Source: Heloderma charlesbogerti (Eukaryota > Chordata > Lepidosauria > Squamata > Helodermatidae). From it: 64,000 nucleotides of DNA. Below the pieces are notes generated by a model. That model made no database searches. It was not told the DNA's origin and worked only from the letters and a program-made list of their open reading frames with translations. Positions 46,036 to 57,124 of this stretch are shown here, one piece after another. The stretch lies in NCBI GenBank assembly GCA_026122225.1, contig JANEZZ010002064.1, positions 1 through 64,000 of the forward strand, written 5' to 3'. Numbering within the stretch: the first letter of the stretch is position 1; every line of letters begins with the position of its first letter. A program made the position numbers and the translations under genes.

Positions 46036-46379
46036 GGGGCCGCGGTGGCTTAGTGGTTAAGACGCTGAACTGCAGACTGGAAGGTCGGCAGGTCAGCAGT
46101 TCGAGACCCAAGTGCCGCGTGATGGAGTGAGCTCCCGTCTTCAGTCCCAGCTTCTGCCAACCTAGCAGTTCGAAAGCAAGAAATTGCAAGTAGATAAATA
46201 GGTACCGCCTCGGCGGGAAAGGTAACCGCGCTCCGTGCACCTCGGTGTTCAGTCATGCCGGCCACATGACCACGGAAGCGTCTTCGGATGGCGCTGGCTC
46301 TTCGGCTTAGAAACGGGGATGAGCACCGCACCCTAGAGTCGGACACGACTGGTTGGGGACACCTTTACCTTTACCTTTT
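46036..46379 (+). mobile_element. Sauria-type SINE
   Basis: The direct repeat AGGCATGCATA (46025-46035, 46380-46390, possibly continuing through GGGG) flanks it. The head has A box TGGCTTAGTGG and B box AGTTCGAGACC. The end GAGTCGGACACGACTGG is shared with BovB and is followed by a (CCTTTA)n-like terminus. It is well preserved and was inserted into an older repeat. Confidence 0.94.
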
Positions 46380-46394
46380 AGGCATGCATAGGGG

Positions 46395-46740
46395 TGCACT
46401 GTAAGTCTACTTAGAGTAGCAGCCTTACCGTCTCCCATCCCTTTCGATGCATTTACTTGGAACTTTCCCCTCCCACTGACTTCACTGACTGCTTCTTCTC
46501 CCTTTTGCTCACCAGTTTGATGGGCTTTTTTCATACAGCCACTGAATAGACCTGCACTCAAGTCTGTGAAAACATCCAAACAATTGGGAAGCAAGCAAGC
46601 CACTATCTCTTCTTCTAGCCCACCTTGCAGGGTTGTTGGGAAGCCAGAATAAGGAGGAACAGCAACAACAGTGGGTGGGGGAGCCAGCCACTATCTCTTC
46701 TCCTAGCCCACCTTATTTTTGCTGAAACTGACTTTAATGG
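46395..46740. other. Interval with a local duplication
   Basis: The phrase CCACTATCTCTTCTYCTAGC occurs at about 46601 and again at about 46688, roughly 87 bases apart. Otherwise I recognise nothing. Confidence 0.5.
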
Positions 46741-47890
46741 TGTCAGGAGCACCCCTGATACCTTCTGAAATCCTCAAGTAGCCAGAATCAACACGCAGAC
46801 AAAAGGGCTCTTTTCCAAGGCTTTATTTCCATTCAACCTAATGACGCTTACAGATGCTAATTGCCTGAGACTAAGTGGAAAACTCAAAGGAGCAGCCAAC
46901 CAGGGGATTCTAAGCCTTAAAAGCATTAGTTGGTCTCTGTTTGGAGGAAAGCAGCAACTCTTTGAACTTAAGGAATAGGCAGGGAGAGTCCCCCCCTTTC
47001 CCATGGAGCATCAGGGCGCAGCTGTTGTTGTTGCGCCAAGAGGGCTGAGTGCCTCCTCTCAGCACCCGCAACCTTTCACTTGTCTCTGTGCCTGTGTCTC
47101 GCATCTAGAAGCTCAAGTTGCCCCTCCCTCACCATGCCAGGGTCACTGTTGCTCCCAGGAATGTGAGCATGGGTGTGCTCTCCCTCCAGCTGCGCCTCTG
47201 AAAAACAAGCAGGTTCCTCTCCCATGGATTGTATCTCTTCCACAGAATCAGAACTGCTTTGGGACTGTATGGGCTCAGATCCAACCCTGATATCTGGTAT
47301 ATTCCAGAGTGTGTTCCAGTTAGCTATTTTACTCCTTTTCCCCAAGTTCCCTTGCTTCTCTCCAATTTTCTTCTTTTCCCTGGAGTAGTCAGGGTCCAAA
47401 GAGAGACTTTTTTAGACTCCCTATTCCAAATTCCATTTTTGCAACCAAATAATTTTGACTCCAGGGTCCCTAATAACAGCTTGGCCAGCCATTCAGTCTC
47501 TCCATCATTGCCTTGAGTTCAAGAGTTTGGCTGTCTGACCATTCCTGGGCAACTCGGTAGTCCGGTGTTCCTAGACAGTCAAGACAGCAGCTATCCCATT
47601 TCTGAATCTGTGAGCAACAGACTTTGTACTGGCTAGAACTCACCCAGGGAAAGCTGCTTTCACAGAAAGATACAGAGATCTTCTGAGGCTTGAGCTGTCT
47701 GACCCTTATAGGGCCACTGACGGATTCTGTAGCCGCTAGCTGCTCCGTCATGGAGGTGGTAAGGATTGCACTGGGCGGGGGGGGGTTCCCCTCTGAGTCC
47801 AAGAAGTCTGGTAAAGCCACATTCTCTGACCAGGCTCACTGGATGCTGCCTCTACCACCTCTGAGCCACTGGGGGGCTCAGAGAACATGA
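46741..47890 (-). mobile_element. Solo LTR-like element
   Basis: On the minus strand it begins near TGTCATGTTCTCTGAG. It carries AATAAAGCCTTGGAAAAGAG and ends GGGGTGCTCCTGACA, the normal order for an LTR with R-U5. It is related to 35533-36320. I did not find matching 4-6 bp flanks, so the ends are approximate. Internal frames show no protein motif. Confidence 0.55.
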
Positions 47891-47894
47891 CAAG

Positions 47895-48395
47895 CATCTT
47901 GACAACAATAATATGTAGTGCTGTGCCGAAAATTATTCCCACATTATTTTCGACAATTCTCATTCAATTTGGTAGAAAAGAAATTGCTTCCAAAATCAAA
48001 GGAGAAGAAATTTAGTAGAAACTCTCATGGGCTGCATGCAGGGTCTTGTGTTTCCCTTACCTAGGAGGTGGCTGAGGAGTGCGTACAAGTGTCTTGTCTT
48101 TCCTTGAACCATCACTTCTCTGCACTTGCATTAGAGGCAAGATGTATCCACAATCCCCACTCAGAAATTTAACACTTGGAAGATCCTGGGGAAAGAATGA
48201 CAACTAGAGGACATTTTTCTCAGAAAAGTCCTGAGATTTTTCTTTTTCTTACCCTCCTAGAAATAAAAGGCCACTTTGCAGAATTTCCCCAAATTTTCTT
48301 CTCCATATTTTGATGGGCTTCGCCTTTGCTGTCACCCACACCCACACCCACCATGTCCCAGAATGATGCTAGGTATGTATAGGCCAGGAGTGCTT
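47895..48395. other. Interval without recognised feature
   Basis: Mixed-composition sequence with CACACCCACACCCACC near 48334. No recognisable gene or repeat. Confidence 0.35.
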
Positions 48396-49055
48396 TTGCC
48401 CAGCTTCGACTGGTGTGCCAGCTGCACAACTTCTTAGGGAAGGTGAATCCGGCCACATTGATCCTAGCCTTGATTCCCTCTTTTTTTAGACTAGCATAAT
48501 ATACTCCACATGGGGCTGCCTTTGAAAAGGGTTCAGAAAAGACAGCTTATGCAAAATGTGGCTCCCATACTATTGTATCATGTTACTTTAGAGACCATAT
48601 AGCACTGGTCTTGAACCAGTTACACTGGCTTTCCATTTTTTTCTGAGCCCAATTCAAAATAGTGGTTTGACCTATAAAGCCCTAAATAGCTTAGAGCCAA
48701 GATTTCTGAAAGACCACCTCCTCCCATATGAGGTTGCCCATCATTTCTGATCCTCTCTTGTACGTCCCACCACCAAGAGAGGCTAGATTGGTGGGTACAT
48801 GAGTCAGGACCTTTTCTGTAGCAGCTCCCAGTCTATGGAACTTCCTCCTGAGGGAAGTTAGGTTGGATGCATCCTTACTGAGTTTTGTACAAGCAGTAAA
48901 CACTGCTGTTTTGCCAGGCCTTAGAGGAATCTTAATATTGCTTTGGCCTATTTTAAAGAATGGTTTGCTTCTGATTTTATTTTGTTGTATTTTTACTGTA
49001 ATATTCGAAATCATATATTGTTTTAAGGGACCCAGTGGGCAGAAAACCTATTATT
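48396..49055 (+). mobile_element. L2 3' fragment
   Basis: Across frames one can read L2 blocks: CTGGTGTGCCAGCTG, then TGGGGCTGCCTTTGAAAAGG (GLPLKR), TTCTGAGCCCAATTCAAAAT, and AGGACCTTTTCTGTAGCAGC (RTFSVAAPSLWN). The 3' end has GGACCCAGTGGGCAGAAAAC and a microsatellite tail. Confidence 0.72.
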
Positions 49056-49092
49056 ATTATTATTGATGATGATACTGATGATGATGATGATG
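49049..49092. repeat. Compound microsatellite (ATT)n-(GAT)n
   Basis: TATTATTATTATTATTG is followed by GATGATGATACTGATGATGA. It is the A/T-rich tail of the L2 immediately upstream. Confidence 0.85.
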
Positions 49093-49094
49093 GC

Positions 49095-49875
49095 TATTTG
49101 GCATGTATGCAGCTATTTTGAATTTCATATTGTTTTGCATTACAAGTGCACAGTGAACAATTTATGCTTCCAATCTGTCAGCTCAGCCCCAGGGAGCTTC
49201 GTGCAGCATAATGATTTTGTTATCTGCTTTAGCAGCTAAAGAGATCCTGCTGACCAGGTGTTTTGTTATTAGCCCTTTAATAAAACTCAGGCCTGTTTAA
49301 ATCCAATGTGGGTGTCATCGTCTGCAAACAGCCACAACACAAGTTTCAGAATCACTTGACTAGATGCTGCATAGAATCTCTTCCAAATGCTGCCTGTTTG
49401 AAATTATTAATACCCTCCACTACAAGAAGAACATAATTACAAGTCCTAAACGGCAACACTGTTTACTAATTACTTTACAACTTCACCAGGAAACATCCTG
49501 CATTAATTGCAAAGATTCTGCAACAAGGCCTTGATTATTTATGTGAATTCTACCCAGAAATACCACCCAAAAAGGTTTTTAAGCTCTTGGAACAATTCAA
49601 ATGTTTGGGATTATTGATATCTATTTATTCTTAAGAAAATATGTGACTTATGTCAAAGGAAGCTGTGAAGAGATGTGATGATATGTATTGGAGACAGAGA
49701 GCCATTTTCCTTAAAACTAGAACAAGCTGTTTGTTTGAGTTTTAAATGTTCAAAGTGCTTTGTCATTAGTGGTCTTGGCATAAAAGAGAAGAAGCAACAC
49801 ACGACACTTCCCTACAACAGAAGTTTTGTGTCTTTAAAAGTGGCCCAAAGGGGTTTGAGAAATATTGCAAGTCCT
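49095..49875. other. Interval without recognised feature
   Basis: AT-rich unique-looking sequence. No coding frame or repeat recognised. Confidence 0.35.
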
Positions 49876-49879
49876 GCAA

Positions 49880-50338
49880 CAGGGGTAAGTAACCTCTTTC
49901 AGCCTGAGGGCCAAATTAAATTTAAGAGAAGCTTGGGGCGGAGGGGTGGGGCGGTTTCCAGTGGTGGGTGGGGCTAAAGGCAAAGTGGGCAGGTCAAAGG
50001 CAAATGGATGAGGCCAGAAATGAACCACCAGCATATTGTAGCGTAAACCTCTTACTGCCAGTAACTATCCCTTAGGAGAGGCATCTCAACCTTTTTTGGG
50101 GGGGGGGGGACCTGCACAGAAGCCGGGAAACCACCAAATGATCAGTGGTTGGGGGGGAAGTATGGGAGCAAGGGAAGGGGGTGTAGACATCTGGGGAACT
50201 GGGCAAGTGGTCAGCCTCTGTGTGAACAGAATGTTGGACTAGATGGAACCTGGGTCTGATCCAGCCGGGCTCTTCTTATGATCTGATGAATTCTTGAGGG
50301 CCATATTTGGCCCCCAGGCCTGAGGTTTCCCACCCCTA
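49880..50338. mobile_element. hAT-like element containing a CR1-like 3' end
   Basis: The ends CAGGGGTAAGTAACCTCTTT and GAGGTTTCCCACCCCTA form an imperfect inverted pair. Subterminal GAGGGCCAAATT and AGGGCCATATTTGGCCCCC are the usual hAT Charlie-like wording. The 8-mers outside do not match. A fragment at about 50200-50281 (GTGTGAACAGAATGTTGGAC to TTCTTATG) is a CR1-like 3' UTR of the second subfamily. Confidence 0.6.
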
Positions 50339-50524
50339 CAAGAAGAAATTGGCCTACAAGGTTTCTAATCCAGCTGCTATAGCCAAAGGATTTGGCGAGG
50401 GTCAAAATCATTTTGGGATTCTTTTAAGAAACATGACTTTTATAGATTCTCAACTAGGAAGGACTTGGGAGTGCTAGAACCAATCCTCATATAAAATATT
50501 ATGGGATTGTCATCCTGAACAGTT

Positions 50525-50660
50525 TGGGATTATTATTATTATTATTATTACTACTACTACTATTATTATTAATTTATTTACATTTGTATACCAGCCCATA
50601 GTATACTCAGCTCTCTGGGCGGTTTACAGAAGTTAAAATATTAAATAGAACATAATGTGT
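50525..50660 (-). mobile_element. L2 3' tail with (AAT)n
   Basis: On the minus strand it reads TTCTGTAAACCGCCCAGAGA, then TACAAATGTAAATAAAT and (AAT)n, which is an L2-type 3' end. Confidence 0.6.
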
Positions 50661-52380
50661 GTTATTTGTTTTGATTGGCTATATGAATGAATAAAATCAG
50701 TACAAAGCCAAAATGTTATCACATATGAACAGTCAGGTTTCATTTAAAGAAGACATTTAGCTCTAGAAACATGATTAAATAGAGATGGGTGCGCTATCTG
50801 AAGCTCACCTTGGGTTAGCTTAGAAATTATCTGAGATCTTTCACCGACAATTTTAACAGCTCTCAGGAAACTGCATCTCCCGTGGTCCCCTACAGCCCAG
50901 CATACTGTTACCGAGCATATCAGTGCAAAGGGCAACTGATGTACTGGGTAACAGAGTGCTGGCGTGCACGGGAGGGAAGGGGAAGAAATAACAACTAATC
51001 TTTGAAACTGCAAGGTATGATTACAAAACTGTGCACCTTCATATACCACATCCAAGATGGGGGAGGGAGGTCAGGTGTTTAAACAATAAGGGAATGCAGG
51101 TGGAAATAACAAATAAGTGAATGCAAAGAAAGCTGTTTTACCGAAACTTATATTATTGAGCAAAACAAATTATTTTATAATTGCAAACATTATAGAGTGT
51201 TGCATACTTCTGCAGTTAATGGAAGAAGCCACCTGTACTATACTATCACTACCAAAATGCCTGTCATGATGTCATATGCATGGAGGAATGTACTTCACTC
51301 CCCTAAGGAGGTCCAGGTTTATCCAGTGTCGGCAATGAGAGGCAAGCTTTATCCTCATCGTAACAATGACTGCAAGTGTCTTGGTTTATCTTTTCCCCAC
51401 AGGAATGAGTGGCAGCCATTTGCTGACTGGTAGAAAGAAAGAATATGCATTTGGGACCGTGCTGATTCCAAGTTTTTGAGGGCCTTTGGTCAAGACCCTC
51501 TCACCGGCCCCCTCCCTCAGTCATTTTACCCTCCACCGCCATTGTCACCCACTGCTATTGCTCCTCATCCTCTTTCTACTGCTTGCTTGCTTGACAGGCA
51601 GAGAGCCAGTGAGGAAGTGACATCTACTGCTCCACCTTCTCCCACCACCACCATTGTCTGGGCCAGAGCAAGAGGCAGGTGAACAAGCAGGTTGCCTGGT
51701 GAAGAGGAGCAAGTCCAGGGGGCTCTTGTCAGTGAGTCTTTGCTGGGGTGTGGGCCCACCGCAGGTGCCCGACCATGCCTACCCTTGACACCAGCCCTGA
51801 TTTGGGGACACCAGCAGTGTGGCAACCTACTCAATCTGCTTTCTGTCCCTGGTGATCCCAGTACTGAGAACCAAGCTTGCTTCTGCGTGCCTAGTCCCAT
51901 CCTGAGTTCTGCTTCCTGGGGTGCTGTAATCACGTGTAAACTACACACGAGAAGAGGGAGCGGGGATGAGTGCGCTAGCTCCACCCCCTGCCATTGTGCT
52001 CATTGCCCTCTACAGATGGTGGCCAACTCTGTGCAGCGAAGAGCTGCTTCTGTCCATGGAGGCTTTCCTGTGACTTAGAGCCCTGAAAAAAACGGGCAGT
52101 GAGAACTACAACGGAAGGGGCAGAGCTAGCGCGCTCATCCCCACTCCCTCCTCACATGTAGAGCTTGCACAGTCTTACAAAGCCTGAACAGGCCTTAGGT
52201 CACACTAGTGTTTGATGGAACATTGGAGAAATGAGATGGAATGGCGGGAAATAGATCTTATGTGTACTGAAAAGGGTATGGACAGATGAATGTCTGGCAA
52301 AATGGTAAGACAGCACATGCTTGAATACTTGGCAAAAACTTACCACAACTACAAAGCTATCACTATGGGTGCCAGGCCTT
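50661..52380. other. Interval without recognised feature
   Basis: The segment 51480-52100 is GC-richer than its surroundings and has overlapping open frames on both strands (up to 139 codons) with low-complexity Pro/Ser/Ala composition. None shows a known domain, so I do not call a gene. Confidence 0.35.
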
Positions 52381-52389
52381 ATGGTCTGA

Positions 52390-52520
52390 AAGCACATAAT
52401 GCATCTGCCTCACAGAAACTAAGCAGATCTCGGCCTGGTCAATACCTGGATGGGAGTTTGCCTAGGGACTGTAGCTACCTTGAATTCCAAAGAAAAAAAG
52501 GCAGGGTACAAATCTAATCA
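52390..52520 (+). mobile_element. 5S-rRNA-headed SINE
   Basis: AAACTAAGCAGATCTCGGCC and TACCTGGATGGGAG correspond to the 5S rRNA internal promoter region (AAGCTAAGCAGGGTCGGGCC...TACTTGGATGGGAG). The tail GCTACCTTGAATTCC plus AAAAAAAGGCAGGGTACAAA is shared with the CORE-SINE at 14510-14767. 5S-derived heads occur in SINE3 and AmnSINE-type elements. Confidence 0.72.
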
Positions 52521-52559
52521 ATCATATCTTTAAAAGCCCCACAAAGACACTAAGGATGC

Positions 52560-52790
52560 TTCCGGATGAGTCTTTTATAGCACTGTCTAAGGTAGTGGCT
52601 ATCACCAGATCTTCTGGCAGCAAATTCCATCTGCTTTGTTTAAAGAAGTGCTTTCTTTTTTCTGTCTTAAATCTTCTGCCAATCAATTCCATTGGATAAC
52701 CCTGAGATCCAGTATTATAAGAGAGGGATACTGGGGAAATGTCTATCTAGTTTCTCCACATTATGCACAATTGTTTCACTCTGCAAGTAA
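52560..52790 (-). mobile_element. Old CR1/L3-like fragment
   Basis: TAGTGGCTATCACCAGATCT, then AAATTCCATCTGCTTTGTTTA and TTGGATAACCCTGAGATCCA, correspond on the minus strand to a CR1/L3-like region also seen, more diverged, at 39050-39115. Confidence 0.5.
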
Positions 52791-53015
52791 GAACACCTAT
52801 AAGACCTTTGAAACTAAGAACTCATGTCTGAGTTCTGTTTTTTCCTTCCTCCCTCCCAATCCCTTTTTTCTTTTGTGTTGTGTCTTTTAGATTGTAAGCC
52901 TGAGGGAAGGGACTGTCTTGTTAATTATCTTTGTAAGCCAGTCTGGGAGCCTTCTCTGACTGAAGAGTGGGGTAAAAATGTGTACATCATCATCATTATC
53001 ATCATCATCACAGTT
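52791..53015 (+). repeat. Interspersed-repeat 3' tail plus (ATC)n
   Basis: TTTTAGATTGTAAGCCTGAG, GGGACTGTCTT and TTTGTAAGCCAGTCTGGGAG lead to (ATC)n at about 52985-53012. The wording is common at 3' ends of reptilian retroposons. I cannot assign the family. Confidence 0.45.
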
Positions 53016-54408
53016 GTGTGACAACCTCCACTACAGTTTATGTTTATATTTGTATGTGGATTCACTATAGGAAAAAAAAGAGAAAGAGGGGGGGGACACT
53101 AGAAGTGTTTCCAGAATTAAACTATTGCCTAAATAGTCTATTCAGTGGATCCAGATGGCATGAGCAAGCATCTGTAATGCTTACGGCCAGAAAGAGTTTG
53201 CAAGATATCACACGGCTTCTTGTCAGCTTTGCATCATGATAGATATTGTGAAAGTGTAATTTTTTCCAAATGTCCAAACTTCCCAGAAAGTCCAAGTCCT
53301 TTGAAATGCATTTTTTTAAAAAAGTCAGAAGAAAAATGCCTTCCGTTTTACCCCAGGCATTGTGACAACTTTCTCAGGCCACAGTCTATCAATTGAGCGA
53401 AGTGTGAGTAATTGTACACCAGCAGGAACTGACAGAGACTAGTATCAGTAATACTGACTGCCTTGGGCTACTAAACAGTCTTTAAATGTCCTTTGTTGTG
53501 TCCCCACCCCCGCAAATATAAATAAATAAATATATTAAATATATATATATATATATATTTAAAGAAAAGAAAGCTTTAAAGAGCTGAATGTGTAAGAAGC
53601 AACATACAGAACTTATAAAACTGTCATTCAATTATGGCATGGTGTATAGCTGTAAGACCATTGGAATATATTCGAAGAATGAAATTAATAGCACACAGCG
53701 AGCTAATGAACACCATTAATATTCCAAAATGCATACGCTTAGTTATCATAGTCCAAAAACTCATTCTTGATGTGTCTATCACACACCGTCTTCGCATACA
53801 CTATACTTCCTCTTCACTTTACAATAGGCTGTTCCATTCAGCCATTTTGGAATTATGAATCATTCATTTTAAGTCCCCTCCCCCAGAAGACATCACTGAG
53901 AGTCAGTTCCACAGAAGACTCATGATCAGTGAGGGCTAGAAATAGTATGTGAAGTTAATCTTTCTAGCGCAGAAGGGAAAATGATTCAAGACACCCTTGG
54001 AGGAAATGGTCACAATTGGAATATTGATTCAGTGTAGATCAGCTCTTGTGTTGTCTCCAGGAGCGTTGACACCTCTGTCCATCATTATTAGGGTCTAATT
54101 CCAAAATATGGAATTTTGGACTGGCTTTCTATAAAGCGAAGAGGAAGTGTGGCATGTGTAAAGGAATCATTTTTCTTTTCAAGGCCGTTCTTGCCAATGC
54201 CCAGGGGGTCATTTCTCAGCTTCACCATTTATTTTTATTCAGTTATTTCCTACCATATCTCCCCTTTTCAGAACATCTCAACTAAATTCATTTTAAATCT
54301 CCTCGTGAGGTGGACATGGGCTTAATCCTGTACATGAGCTCCCTGCTGTGCATTGCCCCTTTTACCACAATTCAGTCTACAGATTCTCCCCCTCCCTCTT
54401 CTCCCTTG
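53016..54408. other. Interval with an (AT)n tract, otherwise unrecognised
   Basis: An AT dinucleotide run lies at about 53539-53560 within AT-rich sequence. No gene or dispersed repeat recognised. Confidence 0.4.
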
Positions 54409-54416
54409 GCCTAGAA

Positions 54417-54914
54417 CATGGGTGGGCCATATTTTCAGCCCTGAGGGCCAGATGCAGTGCCAGGTGGTGGATTGGGGCCAGATGCATGTATATGCACACA
54501 TACTCAGTGGAGGCAGGTGGGGCTGTGAATCCACTCTGGGTTTCAGTGAGAACAACCAGAATTCTAAAGGAGCTATCCAAGGTGCTGAACCCTCTCCCCC
54601 AAGTAGGTTCAGCACCAACCAGTTCTGGCTGGTTCTGACTGAAACCCAGAATGGATTCACAGCCCCACCATAATCGGAGCCACCAGCCTCCACTGCACAC
54701 ACACAAACACACATACACACTAATGCCTCCTCTCCACCCCAGTGACCGTTGGCAGCACAGAAGCAGCAGCAGTCCCGGCAGCTTGGGGGTCACCCTCCCA
54801 GCACAGCTAACAGAAACGGTCTTTTCCACAGGGGAAAGTGGGTGTGACCCGTCCCCCCGGCTATATGGGGAGTGACCGAGGGCTGCATCTGGCTTGCTGA
54901 TTGCCCACCCCCTC
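54417..54914. mobile_element. Fold-back hAT-like element
   Basis: The ends CATGGGTGGGCC and GCCCACCCCCTC are flanked by GCCTAGAA (54409-54416) and GCCTAGGA (54915-54922), 7 of 8 matching. The subterminal CCAGATGCAG and CTGCATCTGG are complementary. An inner hairpin pairs GTGGGGCTGTGAATCCACTC (about 54517) with ATGGATTCACAGCCCCAC (about 54650). No transposase is visible. Confidence 0.75.
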
Positions 54915-54922
54915 GCCTAGGA

Positions 54923-55230
54923 CAAGCCCTGTCGCAGGCCTGGTTTAAGAGCCCTGCCATGTATAAAACCATGTTAATGAACAAGTGAAGCTACTATGAG
55001 TTCTGCAGACACATTTCAACAGACAACACATCTGTCATTTCTTGCATTAGCTTCCTTATATTTAAAGATGTTCATAGTACTGTACTGTCCATCGCTCTAT
55101 CACTTCCTCCGCCATCATCCAGTACCCCCATTTATGTTCCTTTCTCTTTGTCTCCTTTTCCTCATCCATCCTCCTACATATGCCATGACACTCCCCTTCT
55201 TTAAACCCCTCCTTTACTCCATAAACATAT
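54923..55230. other. Interval without recognised feature
   Basis: Pyrimidine-rich sequence from about 55090 to 55220. No recognisable gene or repeat. Confidence 0.35.
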
Positions 55231-55412
55231 AGGAAACTGCCTCATACGGAGTAAATCCACTGATCCATCTAGCTTAGTATTGTACACCGACTAGTAGCAG
55301 CTCTCCTAGGTTTCAAACAGGAGTCTTTCCCAGCCTTACCTGGAAATGCCTGGGATTGAACTTGGGACCATTTGCATTCAAAGCATGTGCTCAACCGCTG
55401 AATGACACTCCT
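55231..55412 (-). mobile_element. tRNA-derived SINE
   Basis: On the minus strand, TCATTCAGCGGTTGAGCAC resembles an A box and AAGTTCAATCCC a B box. The body continues CCAGGTAAGGCTGGGAAAGA, and GCTAGATGGATCAGTGG lies near the 3' end. This is a family distinct from the Sauria SINEs. It is diverged and no longer a tRNA gene. Confidence 0.7.
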
Positions 55413-55416
55413 TCAG

Positions 55417-56797
55417 GAGTCATAGAACCATTGCATCACAAAGTTGGAAGGGGCCATTTAGGCCATCAGGTCCAACTATTGGCTCAACGCAGGAATCCAT
55501 TTTAAAGCATCCCTGACGGATGGCTGTCCAGTCTCTGCTTCAATACCTCCAGGGACAAAGAGCCCACCACTTCTCTAGTTGGTTCCATTGCCTAACTGCT
55601 CTGACCATTAGGAATTTCTTCCTGATGTTCAACCAAAATTTGCCTTCCCTGAATGAAGCCTGTTATTTTGTGTCCTACAGACTTGGATGATAGAGAACAG
55701 GTTGCAGCCGTCGTCTGTATTACAACCCTTTAGGTAGCTATCATATCCCCCCCTCAGTCTTCTCTTCCCAAGGCTCAACATACCCAATTCCTTCCATCTT
55801 TCCTTGTAGTCCCCTGATCATCTTTGTTGCCTATCTCTGAACTCAATGCAATTTCTCAGACTCCTTCTTAAAATGTGGTATCCAGATGGGAACAGTATTT
55901 GAGATAAGGTCTGACCAGCGCAGAGTAGAGTGGGACTATCGGTTCCCATGATTTTGAAACTATACTTCTATTGAGGCTACTTACAATTGCATTTGCCATT
56001 TTTTCTGCCACATCACACTGCTGACTTATATCCAGCTCATAATCAGCTACAACTCCAAGATCCTTTTCACACATACTATTACCAAGCCAGATATCCCTAG
56101 GGATGGATGGACTCCTCTCTATCCAGGGCGCAGGGGAACCCTGCTCGCCCCACCTATCTGCCCACTGAGCCTCTCGACTCACCCCTCCTCTCCGCACCAA
56201 GGACTCCAGCAGTCAAGTCCTTGTGCTTTACATGCACAGGGGCTTGACTGCCAGAGTCCTCAGGGCTAGAGTGCTTGGGCACCACTGAGACCCCTCCTGC
56301 TCCCACCGGTTGTCAAGGGCTTCCTTGATAGCTAGCAAAGGAAGGACGGGTCTTAGTGACGTTCCCAGCTGCTCACCGAGCTCCGGGCACTTGACGGGTT
56401 CTGGGAGGCCAGACAGGTGGGAGTCCATCAGGCTTCACCCCTCCTCAGACTCCTGCGCCATCCCGACGTATCCCATTCTTATACCCATGCATTTGATTTG
56501 TTTTCCCTAAATGAAGAACTTTGCATTGGCCTCTATTAAATTTCATTGTTTTTTTCTGCCCAGTTTTTCTAAGCTATCAAGATCATTTTGAATTTTGTTT
56601 CTGTATTCTAATGTATTAGCTACACCATCCAATCTTGGTTCACCTGCAACTTTAATATGCATCCCCCCCTCCTCTCCCACTCAGTCAATAGTACAAATAT
56701 GGATGAGTACAGGGCCCAGGATCGAGCCCTGTGGCACCCCACTCGATACCTTCCCCCAGTTTGATGAGGAACAATTGATGTGCACTCCTTGAACTGG
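55417..56797 (-). mobile_element. CR1 LINE 3' part, split by a hAT
   Basis: Its 3' terminus (GAGTCATAGAACCATTGCAT) abuts the SINE. On the minus strand it reads ALVRPYLKYCSHL, KMANAIVSSLNRSIVSKSWE and MCEKDLGVVADYELDISQQC, then RT motif C and motif B remnants at about 56620-56790. The hAT at 56098-56466 interrupts it. It is more decayed than the CR1 at 16185-23016. Confidence 0.78.
56098..56466. mobile_element. Non-autonomous hAT element in CR1
   Basis: The ends are TAGGGATGG and CCATCCCGA. The flanks GATATCCC (56090-56097) and CGTATCCC (56467-56474) match at 6 of 8. Removing it restores CR1 continuity (MGIRMGYLAW read on the minus strand). Inverted pairs inside include CAGCAGTCAAG and CTTGACTGCC. 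It has no palindrome chain of the GATAGGCTACG type. Confidence 0.7.
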
Positions 56798-57116
56798 GTT
56801 GCACAACATGACAGCCCACCATGGGTTAATTTACCCCAGGAATTGTTACGCCATGCCGGGCATCTGCCGGTGACATTTTTGGATGGTGCCCGCAGATACC
56901 CGGCTTGCCATGGCTTGTTATGTCATACAAACCCAGGTGGCAGGGGTAGTCTGAGAGCTCTTTGAGACTTACCTAACCCTCAAACCACCCCTTACACCTG
57001 GGTTCGCAGGATACAACAAGCCATGACAAGTTGAGCCCCTGCAGGCACCCAGCATGGCACAACAGCCCCCACAGGTAAATTCACTCACGGTGGGCTGTCA
57101 TGACGTGTGAACAGAC
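56796..57116. mobile_element. Fold-back MITE
   Basis: The long inverted ends CATGACAGCCCACCATGGGT and CACGGTGGGCTGTCATG continue into paired TTAATTTACC and GGTAAATTCA. The internal ACAAGCCATG / CATGGCTTGT stretches pair too. The target duplication is not clear. Confidence 0.65.
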
Positions 57117-57124
57117 CCATTGAG

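Noticed and set aside
46036..46110. Possible tRNA gene (also at 35250-35327 and 55340-55412)
   Set aside because: A and B boxes are present, but the cloverleaf is not preserved and the sequences continue into SINE bodies; both Sauria copies have flanking duplications.
51476..52078. Overlapping frames of 128 and 139 codons in a GC-richer patch
   Set aside because: Both strands are open with Pro/Ser/Ala-rich low-complexity content and no recognisable domain or splice structure. It could be chance in GC-rich DNA.
52413..52475. Possible 5S rRNA gene
   Set aside because: Only the internal promoter part resembles 5S rRNA, with many changes, and it is followed by a SINE tail.
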